From the NCBI RefSeq assembly GCF_009649635.1, contig NZ_WJII01000001.1, positions 186,001 to 250,000 of the forward strand: a stretch of DNA of 64,000 nt, written 5' to 3'. The DNA comes from Microbacterium sp. SYP-A9085. GTDB lineage: Bacteria; Actinomycetota; Actinomycetes; Actinomycetales; Microbacteriaceae. A model generated the notes under the pieces. The model was not told where the DNA came from, did no database searches, and worked only from the letters and a program-made list of their open reading frames with translations. The translations under genes were made by a program, and so were the position numbers. How positions within the stretch are numbered: position 1 is the stretch's first letter; each line of letters begins with the position of its first letter. Shown piece by piece: positions 61,614-64,000 of the stretch.

Positions 61614-62468
61614 ATGCGGATCGCTGTCACCGGATCGTCGGGAAAGCTCGGCTCCGTCGTCGCCCGCGAGTTGCGCGCGGCCGGGCACGACGTCATCGGA
61701 CTGGATGCCACGGGCACGCGCGGACCGGGCTTCGTGCAGGTCGAGCTCACCGACTACGGCCAGGTCGTGGACGCGCTGACCGCGGTGAACGACCGGCACG
61801 ACGGCGTGGACGCCCTCGTGCACCTGGCCGCGATCCCGGCGCCCGGGATCCGCAGCGACGTCGCCACGTTCCACAACAACATGGCGGCCACGTTCAACGT
61901 GTTCTGGGCGGCGACCCGCCTGGGCATCCGGCGCATCGTGTACGCGTCCAGCGAGACGGTCCTGGGGCTGCCGTTCGATGTCCCGCCGCCGTATGTTCCC
62001 GTCGACGAGGAGTACCCGCCCCGTCCGGAGTCGGTGTACTCGCTCGTGAAGGTGCTCGAGGAGCGGATGGCGACCGAGCTCGTGCGCTGGCATCCCGAGC
62101 TGTCCATCACGGCACTGCGCTTCTCGAACGTGATGGCACCCGAGGACTACGCCGCTTTCGCGTCGTACGACGACGATCCCCGCGCCCGCAAGTGGAACCT
62201 GTGGGGCTATGTGGATGCGCGCGACGGCGCGCAGGCGGTACAGCGCGCGCTCGAGCGCGCGCCCGCCGGGTTCGACCGGTTCATCGTGGCCGCCGCCGAC
62301 ACGGTGATGTCACGCGGCAACGACGAGCTTCTGGATGCCGTGTTCCCCGGCGTCCCCCGCCGGGCCGACGTGGGCGTGCATGACACGCTGCTGTCGATCG
62401 ACAAGGCGCGCCGCCTGCTCGGCTACGAGCCGCGCTTCTCGTGGCGCGACCCCGCCGCGCACGCCTGA
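61614..62468 (+). CDS. NAD-dependent epimerase/dehydratase family protein
   Basis: A 284-residue extended SDR. AVTGSSGKLGSVVARELRAA is the NAD(P)-binding motif; the catalytic Ser lies in VYASSETVLG and Tyr/Lys in ESVYSLVKVLEERM. GAAAG-type ribosome-binding bases (GGAAAGG) lie 7 bases before ATG 61614. It points away from the ara operon across the repeat region. A sugar-nucleotide or aldose dehydrogenase role is possible; substrate unknown. Confidence 0.88.
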   Translation: MRIAVTGSSGKLGSVVARELRAAGHDVIGLDATGTRGPGFVQVELTDYGQVVDALTAVNDRHDGVDALVHLAAIPAPGIRSDVATFHNNMAATFNVFWAATRLGIRRIVYASSETVLGLPFDVPPPYVPVDEEYPPRPESVYSLVKVLEERMATELVRWHPELSITALRFSNVMAPEDYAAFASYDDDPRARKWNLWGYVDARDGAQAVQRALERAPAGFDRFIVAAADTVMSRGNDELLDAVFPGVPRRADVGVHDTLLSIDKARRLLGYEPRFSWRDPAAHA

Positions 62469-62474
62469 CCCCGC

Positions 62475-64000
62475 TCACCCCTCGAGCACGACGAGCTCCT
62501 GCGTGGCGCGGGTCATCGCGACGTAGCGGTCGACGGCGCCGGTGACACCGTCTCCGAACGTTCCCGTCTCGCGGATCAGCACGAGGTCGAACTCCAGCCC
62601 CTTCACGTGCGCGGGGCTCAGTGACAGCACGCGGTCCGTCCCCGTGTAGTGGGCATCGCCCACCACGCACGCCGTGCCCTCGGCATGCGCGGCGAGCCAC
62701 GCGTCGAGGACCGGGTCGCGGTCGACGGCCGGGCGACGGCGCACCGGGATGCCGGTGACCCGTACGGACGTCGGGATGTCGGCATCCGGCAGCACCGCGC
62801 GGATCACGGGGGCCGCGGCATCCATCACCTCCCGCGGAGTGCGGTAGTTCACCGTCAACGACATCTCGCGCACGTGCCGCATCCCGACTCCCGAGAGGCG
62901 GTCGGCCCACGACGGCCCGAACCCGCGCCGGGACTGCGCGCGGTCGCCCACGATGGTGAACGAGCGCTGCGGGCACCGCCGCACGAGCATCTGCCACTGC
63001 GCGTCGGTGAGCTCCTGCGCCTCGTCGACGATGACGTGCGCGAACGGACCGGCCAGCGCGTCGGGATCGAGGCGGGCGAAGCCGGTCTCGTCGTCCAGCG
63101 CGTTGCGCAGGTCGTCGCCGCGCAGCATCGAGACGAGGTCCTCGCCGTCGTCGGCCGTCGCTATCAGGTCGTCGGCGATGTCCGCCCGGTAGGCCTGCTG
63201 CGCGGCCGCTTCGGCCGCCCGCTCGCGCCGCACCCGCCCGGCGCGCGGATCGCCCAGGCGCAGGCGCGCGGCATCCAGCAGCGGCAGGTCCTCGACGGTC
63301 CACGCGGCGTCGGCGTCCCGCTGCAGCATCCGCACCTCGTCGCCGGTCAGCCACGGTGCGCAGCGGCGCAGGAACGCGGGCACCGTCCACAGGTCGGTGA
63401 CGACGACGGATGCCTCCACAAGCGGCCACGCGCGACCGAACACGCGGGCCAGACCCTCGTCCTGCCCAAGCGCCTGCCGGAGCAGCCGCAACGGCACGTC
63501 GGCGTCGCCGAGCCGCTCGTGCAGGATCGCCACGAGCGACTCCCAGACCTGATCGCGGGCGTCGTTGTGCGCGGTCCCCAGCTCGACAGCATCGAACGCG
63601 TCTGCCCAGTCGTCGGCGCTGAGCCGCACGTCCGCCCACGGCGTGTGCACGAGCGTGTCCGCGGTGGGCGGCTCCTCGTAGAACCGCACCGCGCGCTCGA
63701 TGGCATCCTCCCAGCGCGCGTCCCCCTTCAACCGCGCCACCCGCGCATCCGGTTCGGGCGCGGCATCCGTGCCCTCTCGCACGAGGTCGGCGAGCGTGCA
63801 CACCTGCACGCCGTCCTCGCCGAGGCCCGGCAGCACATCCGCGACGTACGCGAGATATGGATGATGCGGCCCGATGAACAGCACTCCCCCGCCGCCGCCG
63901 GAAAGCCGCGCGTCGGCGTACAGCAGGTACGCTGCGCGGTGCAGGGCGACGACGGTCTTGCCGGTGCCGGGTCCGCCGGCGACGACGAGCGCGCCGTGCG
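62475..64000 (-). CDS. HelD-like UvrD/Rep-type helicase (5' end outside window)
   Basis: C-terminal 507 residues of a superfamily 1 ATPase. The frame continues past 64000: residues before the first internal ATG (63884) read VAGGPGTGKTVVALHRAAYL, the Walker A motif, so the gene starts outside. Walker B HVIVDEAQELTDAQWQML, motif IV-like FTIVGDRAQSRRG and LTVNYRTPREVM are present, ending VAMTRATQELVVLEG (motif VI region). The order and size fit actinobacterial HelD/HelR proteins that release stalled or rifampicin-bound RNA polymerase. Convergent with the SDR gene. Confidence 0.88.
   Translation of the reverse strand, partial: HGALVVAGGPGTGKTVVALHRAAYLLYADARLSGGGGGVLFIGPHHPYLAYVADVLPGLGEDGVQVCTLADLVREGTDAAPEPDARVARLKGDARWEDAIERAVRFYEEPPTADTLVHTPWADVRLSADDWADAFDAVELGTAHNDARDQVWESLVAILHERLGDADVPLRLLRQALGQDEGLARVFGRAWPLVEASVVVTDLWTVPAFLRRCAPWLTGDEVRMLQRDADAAWTVEDLPLLDAARLRLGDPRAGRVRRERAAEAAAQQAYRADIADDLIATADDGEDLVSMLRGDDLRNALDDETGFARLDPDALAGPFAHVIVDEAQELTDAQWQMLVRRCPQRSFTIVGDRAQSRRGFGPSWADRLSGVGMRHVREMSLTVNYRTPREVMDAAAPVIRAVLPDADIPTSVRVTGIPVRRRPAVDRDPVLDAWLAAHAEGTACVVGDAHYTGTDRVLSLSPAHVKGLEFDLVLIRETGTFGDGVTGAVDRYVAMTRATQELVVLEG

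Noticed and set aside
61614..62468. Assignment of the SDR near ara as a specific arabinose dehydrogenase
   Set aside because: Motifs support only the SDR family; orientation is away from ara and no diagnostic residues are visible.

Overview
The window is high-GC DNA with strong third-position G/C bias, frequent GTG/TTG starts and many 1-4 bp gene overlaps. It has actinobacterial IdeR/DtxR iron boxes, and gene content such as DUF2207, a HelD-like helicase, a DUF559 protein and SbcCD. I read it as the chromosome of a Microbacterium-like member of the Microbacteriaceae (Actinomycetota). The genus is an inference; no rRNA is present to confirm it.

Layout. 1-13.1 kb is core-like: a truncated FAD oxidoreductase, a lipase-maturation-factor protein, a small membrane protein, sbcCD, a GNAT acetyltransferase, a lone winged-helix regulator behind a possible leaderless Cys-rich leader ORF, a DNA glycosylase, a YdeI-like protein, an aldo/keto reductase, a pyrimidine-dimer glycosylase and an F420-reductase-like NADP protein. 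13.75-31.7 kb is an 18 kb catabolic island with all genes on the minus strand and visibly more A/T. It is bounded by a 70 bp direct repeat of the 3' end of the NADP-protein gene (68/70 identical), with a decayed pgi fragment at its right end. Its four promoter regions carry related AT-rich GATAA-type sites, and it encodes its own GntR/FadR regulator.

The island carries two amino-acid-type ABC importers (a polar type, and a branched-chain type with the two ATPases fused) and a DUF1989 protein. It also encodes RidA, an amidohydrolase, an MBL hydrolase, a PGDH-like dehydrogenase, OtnI, a racemase-fold/OtnK fusion, OtnC, a leaderless ModA-like protein and a uronate/erythronate-dehydrogenase-like SDR. 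OtnI, OtnK and OtnC are the steps that turn an oxidised four-carbon sugar acid into dihydroxyacetone phosphate. The island therefore looks like an uptake and breakdown route for a nitrogen-containing or sugar-acid conjugate whose identity is unknown.

31.7-49.4 kb returns to core functions: a universal stress protein, pgi, an RDD protein, a cupin, DUF2207, MarR, a TetR/ABC-2 exporter operon, L-serine dehydratase, a DUF559 gene with two 56 bp palindromes on each side, a VOC protein, a prolyl oligopeptidase, a phosphatase, tRNA-Cys, tRNA-Arg, and an aldose-1-epimerase whose 3' end is part of a 152 bp triplicated array. 49.4-55.7 kb is an iron-regulated block: an adenylation-carrier-membrane acyltransferase fusion protein behind one iron box faces a ferric-iron ABC importer behind a second. 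55.7-62.5 kb holds a nitronate-monooxygenase-like enzyme and the araBAD-type operon, with a perfect palindromic operator and about 0.85 kb of nested repeats upstream. A further SDR follows. The window ends inside a HelD-like helicase gene.

The best candidates for undescribed biology are the island with its fusion proteins and shared operators, the iron-regulated adenylation-carrier-acyltransferase protein, the DUF559/palindrome unit and the leaderless Cys-rich leader ORF.
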